A stretch of DNA of 64,000 nt. Source: Kribbella catacumbae DSM 19601 (GTDB taxonomy: Bacteria > Actinomycetota > Actinomycetes > Propionibacteriales > Kribbellaceae). Below the pieces are notes generated by a model. The model was not told the DNA's origin and did no database searches. It worked only from the letters and a program-made list of their open reading frames with translations. The DNA lies in NCBI RefSeq assembly GCF_000372465.1, contig NZ_AQUZ01000002.1, positions 296,998 to 360,997 on the forward strand, read 5' to 3'. A program made the translations under genes and the position numbers. Positions 8,022 through 18,650 of the stretch are shown here, in pieces (positions within the stretch are counted from its first letter, which is position 1; each line of letters starts with the position of its first letter).

Positions 8022-8822
8022 TCAGCGGATGCGGCCGCCTTCGGTCACCAGCCACTCGCCGGTTTCCCAGTCGGACGGGCCGTCCTCGATGCGGTAGCAC
8101 AGGTCGAATCGGATGCCCAGGCCTGGCCAGGGGTGGCGGATCGCGACGACGCGGAAGATCTCCTCGAGGTCGGGAAAGGTGATCCCATCGGGCTCGGGGA
8201 ACAGCAGTTCCAGCTCTGCCCGCGTGAGGTCGGTCCAGAGCGCGAACTGCCACTCCGTCTGCGTCAGCCATTGGTCGTAGACCAGCTCGAAACGGGGCTC
8301 ACGGCCGACGGCAAAGTCGCGGATGTCGTCGCGAAGCTCATCAGCTGACGATGGAAGGACGAACGGCCACTGCTCGCCACTGGGGTAGCGATACATCGTG
8401 GCCGCCGAGGCGAGCGCACCAACGAGTTCGCGCCATTGCTCGGGCGAAGTAGCGCCGCCGGGCAGGTTCACGCCGGTGTGATCGACCCGCTGAACATGCC
8501 CACTCAGGCGATGGGTCAGGTCCGCCATCTCGATCGACGGCGTTGGTCGGTCGGCTGTGTCGTCGCTCCAGACGGAGATAGTCCGGCCTGTGTCGAAGGC
8601 GACCTCAGGCGCAGGTACGTCGGCCAGCTCGAACCTCGTCACCGGACGGGCGCCGAAGGGCCGCGGCGGCGTGAGGGTCAGGCGGTCAACCGCGCGCCCG
8701 GGCTCCGAGACGGCGAACTCGGCGTACGCGACCTGGGCAAGCAACGTGCGCAGCTCACCGAGGAAGCGGGATGACTCCGGCGACGCAGGCAGGCGGAAGG
8801 TGATCTCCGAGAGGCGGACCAT
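8022..8822 (-). CDS. Hypothetical protein, 266 residues
   Basis: The protein starts MVRLSEITFRLPASPESSRF and shows no signal peptide, membrane segment or catalytic motif that I recognise. It is rich in aromatic residues and acidic patches (for example WQFALWTDLTRAELELLF), consistent with a soluble alpha/beta protein. It converges on the broken phosphotransferase with an 11-bp gap. Codon use is normal for the window, so it is a real gene. The function is unknown. Confidence 0.65.
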   Translation of the reverse strand: MVRLSEITFRLPASPESSRFLGELRTLLAQVAYAEFAVSEPGRAVDRLTLTPPRPFGARPVTRFELADVPAPEVAFDTGRTISVWSDDTADRPTPSIEMADLTHRLSGHVQRVDHTGVNLPGGATSPEQWRELVGALASAATMYRYPSGEQWPFVLPSSADELRDDIRDFAVGREPRFELVYDQWLTQTEWQFALWTDLTRAELELLFPEPDGITFPDLEEIFRVVAIRHPWPGLGIRFDLCYRIEDGPSDWETGEWLVTEGGRIR

Positions 8823-8940
8823 GGGCCCGACCGTAGCTGATTTTGATAGTCATTTTACAGGGCGACTGCCCACTGGAAGGGTCCGCTCAAGTGGCGAAAA
8901 TGTCGGCGACGATGGGAGAGCTCGCTTGTATGGTGGAGCG

Positions 8941-9375
8941 ATGTCGCCGGTCAAGCAGTTTCAGGTTACCTTCGACTGTGCCGAACCTGAGCGGGTCGCT
9001 CGGTTCTGGTGTGAGGTGCTGGGGTACGTCGTACCGCCGCCGCCGGAGGGGTTTGCCAGTTGGGATGAGTACGATCGCTCGCTGCCGGCTGAGAGTCAGG
9101 GGTCGGCGTTCGCATGCGTTGATCCTTCGGGGGTAGGCCCGCGGCTGTTCTTCCAGCGCGTTCCCGAAGGCAAGGTCGTCAAGAACCGGGTACATCTTGA
9201 CGTGCGGGTCGGCACCGGGCTGGTGGGTGAGGAGCGCCTGGCCGTGCTCGAGGCCGAATGCGCACGGCTGGTCGCGCTCGGCGCAGTACGCGGCCAGCTG
9301 CTGCTTGCCGACGAGGAAAACGAGTCCTGCCAAAACATGCAGGACGTCGAGGGCAACGAGTTCTGCCTCGACTGA
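8941..9375 (+). CDS. VOC family protein
   Basis: ATG 8941 (MSPVKQFQVTFDCAEPERVA) begins a 144-residue protein with the larger actinobacterial VOC pattern: VARFWCEVLGYVVPPPPEGF, a middle strand VVKNRVHLDVRVG, and the C-terminal MQDVEGNEFCLD. The upstream extension of the ORF to 8557 is not supported. The substrate is unknown. It lies between a divergent hypothetical gene and a convergent AraC gene. Confidence 0.85.
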   Translation: MSPVKQFQVTFDCAEPERVARFWCEVLGYVVPPPPEGFASWDEYDRSLPAESQGSAFACVDPSGVGPRLFFQRVPEGKVVKNRVHLDVRVGTGLVGEERLAVLEAECARLVALGAVRGQLLLADEENESCQNMQDVEGNEFCLD

Positions 9376-9424
9376 CCGACCACGAACGCGGCAGTTTCGC
9401 ACCAAGTACCCGATGACCGTCGTA

Positions 9425-10189
9425 CTAGTTGACGGCGGGTCCGTAGCGCGCGGCGTACGCGGTCGGGGGTTCGCTGAACATGCGGGTGAAGTCGCGGGTC
9501 AGGTGGGGCTGGTCGGCGTAGCCGAGTGTGTCGGCTAGGGCCGCCCAGTCGATCGGCTTGGTGTCCTTCATCCGGTCGGCGGCCTCTTGCAGGCGGTGGC
9601 GGCGAATCACCCATTTCGGAGCCACACCGACGTGCTCGGCGAACAGCCGCTCCAGTTGGCGGACGCTGAGGTCGAACTGCCTGGCCAGGAGGTCTACTCG
9701 CTGGATGCCAGGCTCGGTGGCGATGGTGTCGATGATTGCGGCGGCGAGATCTGCTGATGGATCCGGTGCAGGCAGGAGCCGGCGGAGCATGGCCTCGATC
9801 AGCGGAATCTCCGGTTGATCCGGTACGTCGGCGAAGACTTGTGCGGCGGGCACGGATCGGTCCGTGATCGAACGCACCGCAGCGCCGAGGAAGCGCCGGA
9901 AACAGCCGGGCCGAAAGGTCACACCGAAGGCACAGTCGTTGCCGCTCAACTCCTTGAAGGTGTGTCCACGGGACACCCCGTGAACTTCCGGTACGGCGCC
10001 GCACCGGTACGACAGGTTCACTTGCGGCAGCGGGACGATCAGCTGGCGATAGGGCGTTGCGTACCGCCAGCTCGCGTGCCAGTACGTCACCACGAACTGC
10101 GCGAGATCCGGTGACGGCCGGAAGAACTGATGGCGCTGATGCCGCGGCCAGTCGAGCTCGCGGGTGTCGCGTTTGTTCAAGACAACCAT
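9425..10189 (-). CDS. AraC-family transcriptional regulator
   Basis: The start is ATG 10189 (MVVLNKRDTRELDWPRHQRH); the longer ORF upstream overlaps the divergent gene and is unlikely. The 254-residue protein has an N-terminal DUF6597-like sensor domain (FVVTYWHASW, LPQVNLSYRCGAVPEVHGVS) and a C-terminal double helix-turn-helix (about 165-250: RQLERLFAEHVGVAPKWVIR and ALADTLGYADQPHLTRDF). It is divergent from the TIGR03086 gene at 10215 with only 25 bp between starts, so it may control that gene. Confidence 0.85.
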   Translation of the reverse strand: MVVLNKRDTRELDWPRHQRHQFFRPSPDLAQFVVTYWHASWRYATPYRQLIVPLPQVNLSYRCGAVPEVHGVSRGHTFKELSGNDCAFGVTFRPGCFRRFLGAAVRSITDRSVPAAQVFADVPDQPEIPLIEAMLRRLLPAPDPSADLAAAIIDTIATEPGIQRVDLLARQFDLSVRQLERLFAEHVGVAPKWVIRRHRLQEAADRMKDTKPIDWAALADTLGYADQPHLTRDFTRMFSEPPTAYAARYGPAVN

Positions 10190-10214
10190 TTCCAGCAGAC
10201 CTAACCTGTCCAGC

Positions 10215-10796
10215 ATGGATGGACAACAGCTGATGACTCGAGCCGCCGCAACGACCGCCAAGGTGGTCGGCGCGATCGAGCCCAGCCAGCTCACTGCGCC
10301 TACGCCTTGCGCTGAGTACGACGTACGGAGCTTGGTCAATCATCTCCTCTTCTGGGGCCCGTCGCTGGAGGCGGCCGCTCGCAAAGAGGCGCGAATGCCA
10401 CCGGCCGCTGCCGAGAGCGAGATCGATCTCACGAGCGGAGATTGGACGTCCGACCTTGCCGGCCAACTGCGCCGGACGGCTGACGCCTGGAGCGATCCGG
10501 CAGCGTGGGACGGTGTGACGCCCCTTGGCGGCCAGGATTCGCCCGCGCCTTTGATCGGTGGCATGGTGCTCGTCGAGTTCGTGGTTCACGGCTGGGACCT
10601 CGCCCGCGCGACGGGCCAGCAGACCGGCTACGACGACGATGTCCTTGCCTACGTCCACAACGAGACCCTCGGCCACGCACCCTTCGGCCGCGAAATGGGT
10701 CTCTACGGTCCGGAGGTCCCCGTTTCGCCTGACGCCCCGCTGCTGGACCGGACGCTCGGCCTGACAGGCAGAGACCCGAACTGGACGCGAACGTAA
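10215..10796 (+). CDS. TIGR03086 family metal-binding protein (mycothiol-dependent isomerase-like)
   Basis: ATG 10215 (MDGQQLMTRAAATTAKVVGA) begins a 193-residue protein of the TIGR03086/MDMPI N-terminal family. Visible hallmarks are TPCAEYDVRSLVNHLLFW, with the His of the metal site, and VVHGWDLARATGQ carrying a second conserved His. Family members have a DinB-like four-helix bundle and, where studied, use mycothiol. The substrate is unknown. The close divergent AraC gene is its probable regulator. Confidence 0.85.
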   Translation: MDGQQLMTRAAATTAKVVGAIEPSQLTAPTPCAEYDVRSLVNHLLFWGPSLEAAARKEARMPPAAAESEIDLTSGDWTSDLAGQLRRTADAWSDPAAWDGVTPLGGQDSPAPLIGGMVLVEFVVHGWDLARATGQQTGYDDDVLAYVHNETLGHAPFGREMGLYGPEVPVSPDAPLLDRTLGLTGRDPNWTRT

Positions 10797-10803
10797 AACC
10801 GGG

Positions 10804-11105
10804 GTGAGTGATGATGTGCAGGTGGGACGCAAACGGAAGCCTGACCGCCGTGCGACCTTCGCCGGCGTGGTCGACGAAGCAGTCGCTGCGGACCCCTGAT
10901 CAACGACCCACAGGTACGAGTCCTGCATGCCTACCAGGGGGAGATCCGCGACGTGGCGCCGAAAGATCGGGAAGGATTCGGGGCCATGATCCGTCCCTAC
11001 CTGGATGGCAAGAAAACCATGGCGAACGACCACACCGACTTTCGCGCTGGCGAGTTCAAGGACGATCAGCGCGGGTCACTGCTCGTGGTCGAGGAGACGT
11101 GCTAG
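10804..11105 (+). pseudogene. Frameshifted hypothetical gene
   Basis: GTG 10804 reads VSDDVQVGRKRKPDRRATFA then GVVDEAVAADP and a stop at 10897-10899. The next frame continues directly as LINDPQVRVLHAYQGEIRDV, then KDREGFGAMIRPYLDGKK, FRAGEFKDDQRGSLLVVEE and a stop at 11103-11105. The two halves fit end to end, so one indel near 10890-10896 splits a gene of about 100 codons. The family is unrecognised. This is the seventh broken gene in the first 11 kb. Confidence 0.55.
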
Positions 11106-11155
11106 AAGCTGCACGCTGGTACGACGGCGGCCAGGCGCGGTCCATCAAGGTCTGT

Positions 11156-11725
11156 TCAAGTGGAGGTTGTCCGGAGGTCGCGGAAGTGATCCGCGGCCTG
11201 CTGGACTTTGGTTCTGGTGTCGTCCCAGGAGGCTTCGTCGGCGCTGGTCTGGCCGTCGGTCAGTTCGCGGATGATGTCGGCGTGGCCGGCGTGCTGGGAG
11301 GTCTCGGCGAGCATTCTGACGAGCAGGACGCCTAGCGTCGTCTTCTGGTGGCCGTCGGGCCAATGCGACACCTGAGCTGGGCTGTCCAGCTCGAGGTCGG
11401 CAACGGTGAGGTCGGCGTGAGCGCAGGCTTGGCGGTAGACGCCCACAATGTAGTCACTCGATTCGTCAGGCGTGGCCCACATGTCGATCTCGTCGTACGG
11501 GTCGTCCCGGAACCATGACGGTCGCTCGACGGGTGGGCGGGCGAGTGAGTCACCGAGGTAGCCGTACTCCAGGCCGGCCAGGTGCTTGACCAGGCCGAGC
11601 AGGTTCGTGCCAGTCGGCGTCGCAGGGCGGCGCCGGTCGTACTCCGACAATCCATCCAGCTTGGCGAGCATCACGGCCCGGCTGGCCTGCAGCGCCTTCA
11701 ACAGTTCGTCTTTGAGATCGACCAT
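11156..11725 (-). CDS. DinB-family protein
   Basis: A 189-residue protein from ATG 11725 (GTG 11728 precedes it). It has the DinB_2/DUF664 layout: LLKALQASRAVMLAKLDGLS, NLLGLVKHLAGLEYGYLGDS with the first His, and LVRMLAETSQHAGHADIIRE with the C-terminal His pair. The three His positions of a DinB metal site are present. The function is unknown; a thiol-dependent transferase or stress protein is possible. It is divergent from the GNAT gene at 11793. Confidence 0.85.
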   Translation of the reverse strand: MVDLKDELLKALQASRAVMLAKLDGLSEYDRRRPATPTGTNLLGLVKHLAGLEYGYLGDSLARPPVERPSWFRDDPYDEIDMWATPDESSDYIVGVYRQACAHADLTVADLELDSPAQVSHWPDGHQKTTLGVLLVRMLAETSQHAGHADIIRELTDGQTSADEASWDDTRTKVQQAADHFRDLRTTST

Positions 11726-11792
11726 CACCGGACCCTACCGAACGCCAGACGGTAGGAACCTGTTTGGCAGACTGCCGGAGGAGGTGATGGGG

Positions 11793-12281
11793 ATGGCTGC
11801 TGTCGTGCTCGAGTTGACGGTCAGGGATCTGGTGTACGCCGATCTGGCCGCGTGTGGGTTTGCTGGTAGCGAGCTGCATCTGACGCAGGTTGCCAAGGAA
11901 CTCGATCGCGCGCGGGCAGGGGAGGTCGACTACCTCGCCGTCTGCACGAAGGCCGATCTGCCGGTGGCCATCGGCGGGGTCGACTACCGGCCGCATCCCG
12001 GGGCGGGATCGTTGTGGCAGTTGGCAGTGCATCCGGCGTTGCAGTCTTATGGGATTGGGACGGTGCTGATCAAAGCAGCTGAGCAGCGGATCCTGGCGCG
12101 AGGGCTTCGGCGGGCCGAGATCGGGGTCGAGCTGAGCAACCCGCGAGCCCGGGCCCTGTACGAGCGGCTGGGCTATGTCGCGTACGACGAGCGACTCGAG
12201 TCTTGGGACCAGCAAGGCCCCGACGGTTCGATCACGCGGTACGAGACGACCTGCGCTCAGATGCGCAAAGAGCTGACGTAG
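11793..12281 (+). CDS. GNAT-family N-acetyltransferase
   Basis: A GGAGGAGG ribosome-binding site at 11777-11784 sets the start at ATG 11793 (MAAVVLELTVRDLVYADLAA); ATG 11787 is too near. The 162-residue protein has the GNAT core: strand 4 with LWQLAVHPALQSYGIGTVLI (acetyl-CoA-binding Q/R-x-x-G-x-G/A loop, here QSYGIG) and the C-terminal ALYERLGYVAY. It probably acetylates a small amine or a protein N-terminus; the substrate is unknown. It converges on the UvrA-like gene. Confidence 0.85.
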   Translation: MAAVVLELTVRDLVYADLAACGFAGSELHLTQVAKELDRARAGEVDYLAVCTKADLPVAIGGVDYRPHPGAGSLWQLAVHPALQSYGIGTVLIKAAEQRILARGLRRAEIGVELSNPRARALYERLGYVAYDERLESWDQQGPDGSITRYETTCAQMRKELT

Positions 12282-12326
12282 GGCCGCTTGAGGCAGCCCC
12301 GGCCAGCTCCGTACGTGTGAAGCGGG

Positions 12327-14708
<2,382 letters not shown>

Positions 14709-14774
14709 CTTGTCTCCGTCTCGTCGGGCGGCGCCGTCGCGGACGGCGTCGCCTGGCAGGGAATGCGGGGGTGG

Positions 14775-15191
14775 TCAGCCGGCCTGTTGCAGCCGGACCA
14801 TGTTGCCCGCGGGGTCGCGGAAGGCGCAGTCACGGACGCCGTACGGCTGGTCGATCGGCTCCTGGACGATCTCGACGTCGGTGGCCTGCAGTTTCGCGAA
14901 GGCGGCGTCGACGTCGGGGGTGGCCAGCAGGATGCTGGCGAAAGTGCCCTTGGCCATCATTTCGGTGATGACCTTGCGCTCGTCCGCGGTGATGCCGGGG
15001 TCAACGGCCGGCGGGTGCAGGACGATGCTGGTACCGGGCTGCTCAGGCGGGCCGACGGTGAGCCACCGCATCCCGTTGTAGCCGACGTCCTTGCGGAGCT
15101 CGAAGCCGAGCGCGTCGCGGTAGAAGGCGAGCGCGGCGTCAGGGTCGTTTTGCGGCAGGAAGCTTGCGCTGATCGTGATGTCCATGGGCAT
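14775..15191 (-). CDS. VOC family protein coupled to an AraC regulator
   Basis: ATG 15191 overlaps the stop of the AraC gene as TGATG, so the two are translationally coupled; a second ATG at 15185 is also possible. The 138-residue product has FYRDALGFELRKDVGYNG, a central TSIVLHPP strand, FASILLATPDVDAAFAKLQA and the C-terminal DCAFRDPAGNMVRLQQ, a typical VOC fold. The substrate is unknown. Coupling suggests that the AraC protein senses the same compound that this protein binds or converts. Confidence 0.85.
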   Translation of the reverse strand: MPMDITISASFLPQNDPDAALAFYRDALGFELRKDVGYNGMRWLTVGPPEQPGTSIVLHPPAVDPGITADERKVITEMMAKGTFASILLATPDVDAAFAKLQATDVEIVQEPIDQPYGVRDCAFRDPAGNMVRLQQAG

Positions 15192-15640
15192 CACGCTAGC
15201 TGCGGCTCGGTGGCCGGCGCTTCTCGATTCCTGATCGGTCTGCTCACTTGTTTCGACATCAGGGACGGCATTCCTTCCAGCGCTCCCGCCGCCTCTCGCC
15301 GGTAGACACTCGGCGGTACGCCGACGAGCTCGGTGAAGCGGGTGCTGAAGGTTCCCAGCGAGGAGCAGCCGACCTCGAAACAGACGTCGGTGACACTCAG
15401 GTCGCCCCGGCGCAGCAGCGACATCGCGCGCTCGATGCGGCGCGTCATCAAGTAGGAGTACGGCGACTCTCCGTAGGCGAGCCGGAACTGGCGGCTGAGG
15501 TGCCCACCGGACACGTTGATGCCACGGGCGAGGGCCTCGACGTCCAGCGGCTGCGCGTACTCCCGGTCGATCCGGTCGCGGACGCGCCGCAACAGCGCGA
15601 GGTCGCGCAGGTGCTGGTCCTCGTCGGTCCTGCTGGTCAC
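15191..15640 (-). CDS. Short AraC-family transcriptional regulator
   Basis: GTG 15640 (VTSRTDEDQHLRDLALLRRV) begins a 149-residue protein consisting almost only of the AraC double helix-turn-helix: DVEALARGINVSGGHLSRQF then SVTDVCFEVGCSSLGTFSTR. No ligand-binding domain is present. The very long ORF extending to 16615 is antisense to other genes and is not used. The downstream VOC gene overlaps as TGATG. The cupin gene 15725 is divergent and 84 bp away, and may share the promoter region. Confidence 0.85.
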   Translation of the reverse strand: MTSRTDEDQHLRDLALLRRVRDRIDREYAQPLDVEALARGINVSGGHLSRQFRLAYGESPYSYLMTRRIERAMSLLRRGDLSVTDVCFEVGCSSLGTFSTRFTELVGVPPSVYRREAAGALEGMPSLMSKQVSRPIRNREAPATEPQLA

Positions 15641-15724
15641 TCCAAGATCGTGCCATAGTCCCCGGCCAACCGGGACTAATCCTGAAAGTGGGAGCACTAT
15701 GAAGACAGCTGGAAGGAGGCTCGA

Positions 15725-16207
15725 ATGTCTGGACCCGGCTCTCCCTTCGCGGTGCAGTTCGGCGAGGGACGGACGGTGGAGACCCCCACCGGGGATCTGG
15801 CCATCGTCAAGGCGGACACCGCCGGTACGAACGGCTCGATGACAGTGCTTGAATTCTTGATCGGGCCGAAGCAGGGGCCGGCGCGGCACACCCATCTGCG
15901 CGAGGACGAACTCTGGTACGTCATCGAGGGTGACTTCCGGTTCAAGGCGGGTGACGCCATGTTCCACGCCTCGACGGGCGGGATGGCCTTCGGGCCCCGC
16001 GGCGTACCGCATGCGTTTCAGAACGTGGGGGACACGCAGGGCCGGTTGCTCGTGGTGACGACGCCGTCGGGCCTGGAACGGTTCATCGACCAGTTCGCGG
16101 ACGCGCCCCCAGGCCCGGTCGATCCGGAACGGCTCGCGGCCGTCGGCCGCGCCAACTGGATCGAGTTCGTCGGCCCACCAATCGGAATCACCGACCCGCT
16201 CGACTGA
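15725..16207 (+). CDS. Cupin-domain protein
   Basis: A 160-residue protein from ATG 15725. The cupin barrel is clear: motif 1 GPARHTHLREDELWYVIEGD, with the His-x-His and Glu metal ligands, and motif 2 FGPRGVPHAFQNVGD with the last His. A C-terminal helical tail follows (PVDPERLAAVGRANW). It may be a small metal-dependent enzyme or sensor; the substrate is unknown. It lies divergent from the AraC-VOC pair. Confidence 0.85.
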   Translation: MSGPGSPFAVQFGEGRTVETPTGDLAIVKADTAGTNGSMTVLEFLIGPKQGPARHTHLREDELWYVIEGDFRFKAGDAMFHASTGGMAFGPRGVPHAFQNVGDTQGRLLVVTTPSGLERFIDQFADAPPGPVDPERLAAVGRANWIEFVGPPIGITDPLD

Positions 16208-16219
16208 CATCATCCGGGA

Positions 16220-16603
16220 GTGAAGAGCCAACGGATCGTCCTCGCGGTGGTGCTGGTGGTGCTCGTCGGCGGCGCCGTGGGGTTCGCCGTGGCGGACGGG
16301 CTCCGGGCGGCGGCCTCGCCGGCTCTGAGCGCCGCTCTCGCCGGCTTCGCCTTGTACTGGCTCATCAAGCACCCCATGCCGCCGACTCGCTGGACGCGCC
16401 AGCGGGTGATCCGGATGGCGGCCGTCGTGGGGCCTGCCTCCGTCGCGGTGGTCGCGGTGATGATCTGGGTGATCGTGGTGAACCCCGACTGGACGATCCG
16501 CCTGGTCGCGGCCGCTGCCATCGCGGTGGTTCCGGTCGGACTGCTGTGGACCGTGCGGCTCGCGCGTCGTGAGGACCGGGCTGCGAAGGACCTCGCCGCC
16601 TAG
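16220..16603 (+). CDS. Four-helix integral membrane protein of unknown function
   Basis: GTG 16220 follows a GGGAG motif closely. The 127-residue protein has four hydrophobic segments: IVLAVVLVVLVGGAVGFAVA, SAALAGFALYWLIKH, MAAVVGPASVAVVAVMIWVI and LVAAAAIAVVPVGLLWTV, ending in a basic-acidic cytoplasmic tail ARREDRAAKD. No family is recognised. It is 12 bp downstream of the cupin gene and may be co-transcribed with it. Confidence 0.65.
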   Translation: MKSQRIVLAVVLVVLVGGAVGFAVADGLRAAASPALSAALAGFALYWLIKHPMPPTRWTRQRVIRMAAVVGPASVAVVAVMIWVIVVNPDWTIRLVAAAAIAVVPVGLLWTVRLARREDRAAKDLAA

Positions 16604-16685
16604 ATCGACCCGCAATTAGTGCCCTGCGCAACTTTCTCGGGGTTTTGCTCATCGTGCTCCCTGTACGGGGGAGAGCAACGAGTGA

Positions 16686-18650
16686 GTGGGGGCTGTTGTG
16701 GTGGGTCGTCGGTGGGTGAGCGTGGCGGTGGGGTTCGCGCTCGCGATGGGTGGGCTGGTCGCCGTGCAGGGGGCTGCGGCAGCTGATCCGGTGCGGCCTG
16801 GGATCGCGGTGCTGCCCGATCTGCCAGAGCTTGGGTTCGCGCAGTTCGATCCAGCCAAGAGCAATGTGGTGCCCGCGGCCGCAGTACCGGCTGGTGATGT
16901 GAAAACCCTTGCCAGCAAGGCGATGGCGGCGGGAACGGGCACCTACACCTGCCCGGGCTTCAGCACCGTGGACGATGCGACCTCCGTGGAGCAGCTCCAA
17001 GCTGACATCTACGCGTGGGGGCCTTACGCGCCGTACAAGGTTGGCAACGGCAACGGAAACGTCAACTGGCGGCTCAACCCGTACAAGAACCCCAGCTGGT
17101 ACATGTGGTTCCACTCACTTCGTTGGCTGGGGCAAGGAATCATGGCCGCCGGCCAGGGCAACACGGCGGCGCTCGACCGGGTGGCGGCGATCACCAAGGA
17201 CTGGGTCGTTGACAACCCGTACTCGTGGAAGGGCGACATCGGTGCCTACGAGTCCACGATGCACCGGACCAACGTGCTGCTCTGTCTACGTCAAGCGATC
17301 GTGTCGGGACTCGCAGTCACCGCGCTGCCGGCGGCGTACGGATGGCTCGACTCCGCTCTGGTCAACCACGCCACGTTCCTGACCGCCAACTGGAGCGGTG
17401 CCTGGAACCACGGCACGGACGAGAGCATCGCGCTCTTCGGCGTCGGGTGCACTCTGAATCGCGACGACTACAAGACCACCGCCCAGAACCGGCTGGCGGC
17501 AGGCATCACCACCGCGATCGACGAGCAAGGCTCGACCAACGAGCAATCGACCGCCTACGCACAGTTCAACTACGCGCTCTGGGGTCGTGCTGTCACCGCG
17601 CTCGAGGCGTGCGGAGCCAGCGCCGGTACGACGATCAACACCCGGCGAGCGTTGCTGGCGAACTGGCTCAGCCTCGCCACGAACTCCCTCGGCAAGCTGC
17701 ACCAGGTCGGCGACTCCGAGGTCGTCGCCACCAACCCGATCGCCGGAACCCCACTCGAGTACGCCGGTACGCGAGGCGCCGCCGGACTCGCTCCGGCCAC
17801 CCGAGTCGGGGTCTACTCCGCGGGCTACGTGTTCGGCCGCACCGGCTGGGGCGAGACGCGCCCGTTCGCCCAGGAGTCGACGTACAGCATCCGGTACGGC
17901 GCATCGCGCGCCCTGCACGGTCATAGCGACCACACGGCCATCACGTACACGTCCCGTGGCCGCGACATCTTGATCAACGGCGGCCATGCCGGGTACCAGA
18001 CCGACGCCTGGCGCACGTGGGCCAAGAGCCAGTTCGCCGCCAGCGCCATGACGACACCGCTGGCTCCGGAGACGTACCCGGTCACCAAGCTGACCAGGCG
18101 GCTTGTCAACGCGAACTCGGACTTCTATGAGTTCGCCGATGCGCCAGGCGCCGGCATCAGCCGCAACCGCGCAGTACTGGTGCTCAAGGATCCGGACCTG
18201 ATCGTCAGTCTCGACCGGGCGAGTTCCACCAAGGCGCAGCAGTTCCAGACGCTGTGGCACCTGCCGTCCGACCAGAAGGCAACGGTCTACTCGCGGACGA
18301 CGGCGATCGGGATGAAGCCCGGCGACACGAGCCGGACCATCCTCTTCCAGGTGCCGTACCGGCAGGCGCTCCCTGCCGGCGCGATCTTGATCAAGCAGGG
18401 CCAGACCAGCCCGATCCAGGGCTGGCACTACCCGAACATCTTCACCCGGAACTCCGCGCCGACGCTGATGTTCGCGCGATCCGGAACCAGCGCGTCGATC
18501 CTGTCCGTGATCGCGCCGGTGCCGGCCACCGGATCCGTGCAGTACAAGGGCCGCTGGTCCGGTACGACGTACATCGTCGACCTGGTCGTCGCCGGGGCGA
18601 AGGTCTCCTTCGGCATCACGGCGGGCGGCTCTCTGTATCGGGTGCCGTGA
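16686..18650 (+). CDS. Secreted heparinase II/III-family polysaccharide lyase
   Basis: This 654-residue protein has a Sec signal peptide (WVSVAVGFALAMGGLVAVQG, cleavage near AAA-ADPV). An alpha-toroid catalytic domain follows (about residues 95-360: INP-like NPSWYMWFHSLRWLGQG, TMHRTNVLLCL, WNHGTDESIALFG with a candidate catalytic Asn-His, EQSTAYAQFNYALWG). Then come the heparinase II/III C-terminal beta domain with RALHGHSDHTAITYTSRGRD and a beta tail. It presumably cleaves an acidic polysaccharide outside the cell. The stop overlaps the ATG of a decayed paralogue as TGATG. Confidence 0.8.
   Translation: MGAVVVGRRWVSVAVGFALAMGGLVAVQGAAAADPVRPGIAVLPDLPELGFAQFDPAKSNVVPAAAVPAGDVKTLASKAMAAGTGTYTCPGFSTVDDATSVEQLQADIYAWGPYAPYKVGNGNGNVNWRLNPYKNPSWYMWFHSLRWLGQGIMAAGQGNTAALDRVAAITKDWVVDNPYSWKGDIGAYESTMHRTNVLLCLRQAIVSGLAVTALPAAYGWLDSALVNHATFLTANWSGAWNHGTDESIALFGVGCTLNRDDYKTTAQNRLAAGITTAIDEQGSTNEQSTAYAQFNYALWGRAVTALEACGASAGTTINTRRALLANWLSLATNSLGKLHQVGDSEVVATNPIAGTPLEYAGTRGAAGLAPATRVGVYSAGYVFGRTGWGETRPFAQESTYSIRYGASRALHGHSDHTAITYTSRGRDILINGGHAGYQTDAWRTWAKSQFAASAMTTPLAPETYPVTKLTRRLVNANSDFYEFADAPGAGISRNRAVLVLKDPDLIVSLDRASSTKAQQFQTLWHLPSDQKATVYSRTTAIGMKPGDTSRTILFQVPYRQALPAGAILIKQGQTSPIQGWHYPNIFTRNSAPTLMFARSGTSASILSVIAPVPATGSVQYKGRWSGTTYIVDLVVAGAKVSFGITAGGSLYRVP

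Noticed and set aside
9096..11033. A 645-codon minus-strand open frame across several genes
   Set aside because: It runs antisense through VOC and TIGR03086 genes and in the wrong frame through the AraC gene; no family signature is present.
15191..16615. A 474-residue AraC protein using the whole minus-strand frame
   Set aside because: The upstream 325 codons are antisense to the cupin and membrane-protein genes and look non-coding; the AraC domain starts well at GTG 15640.
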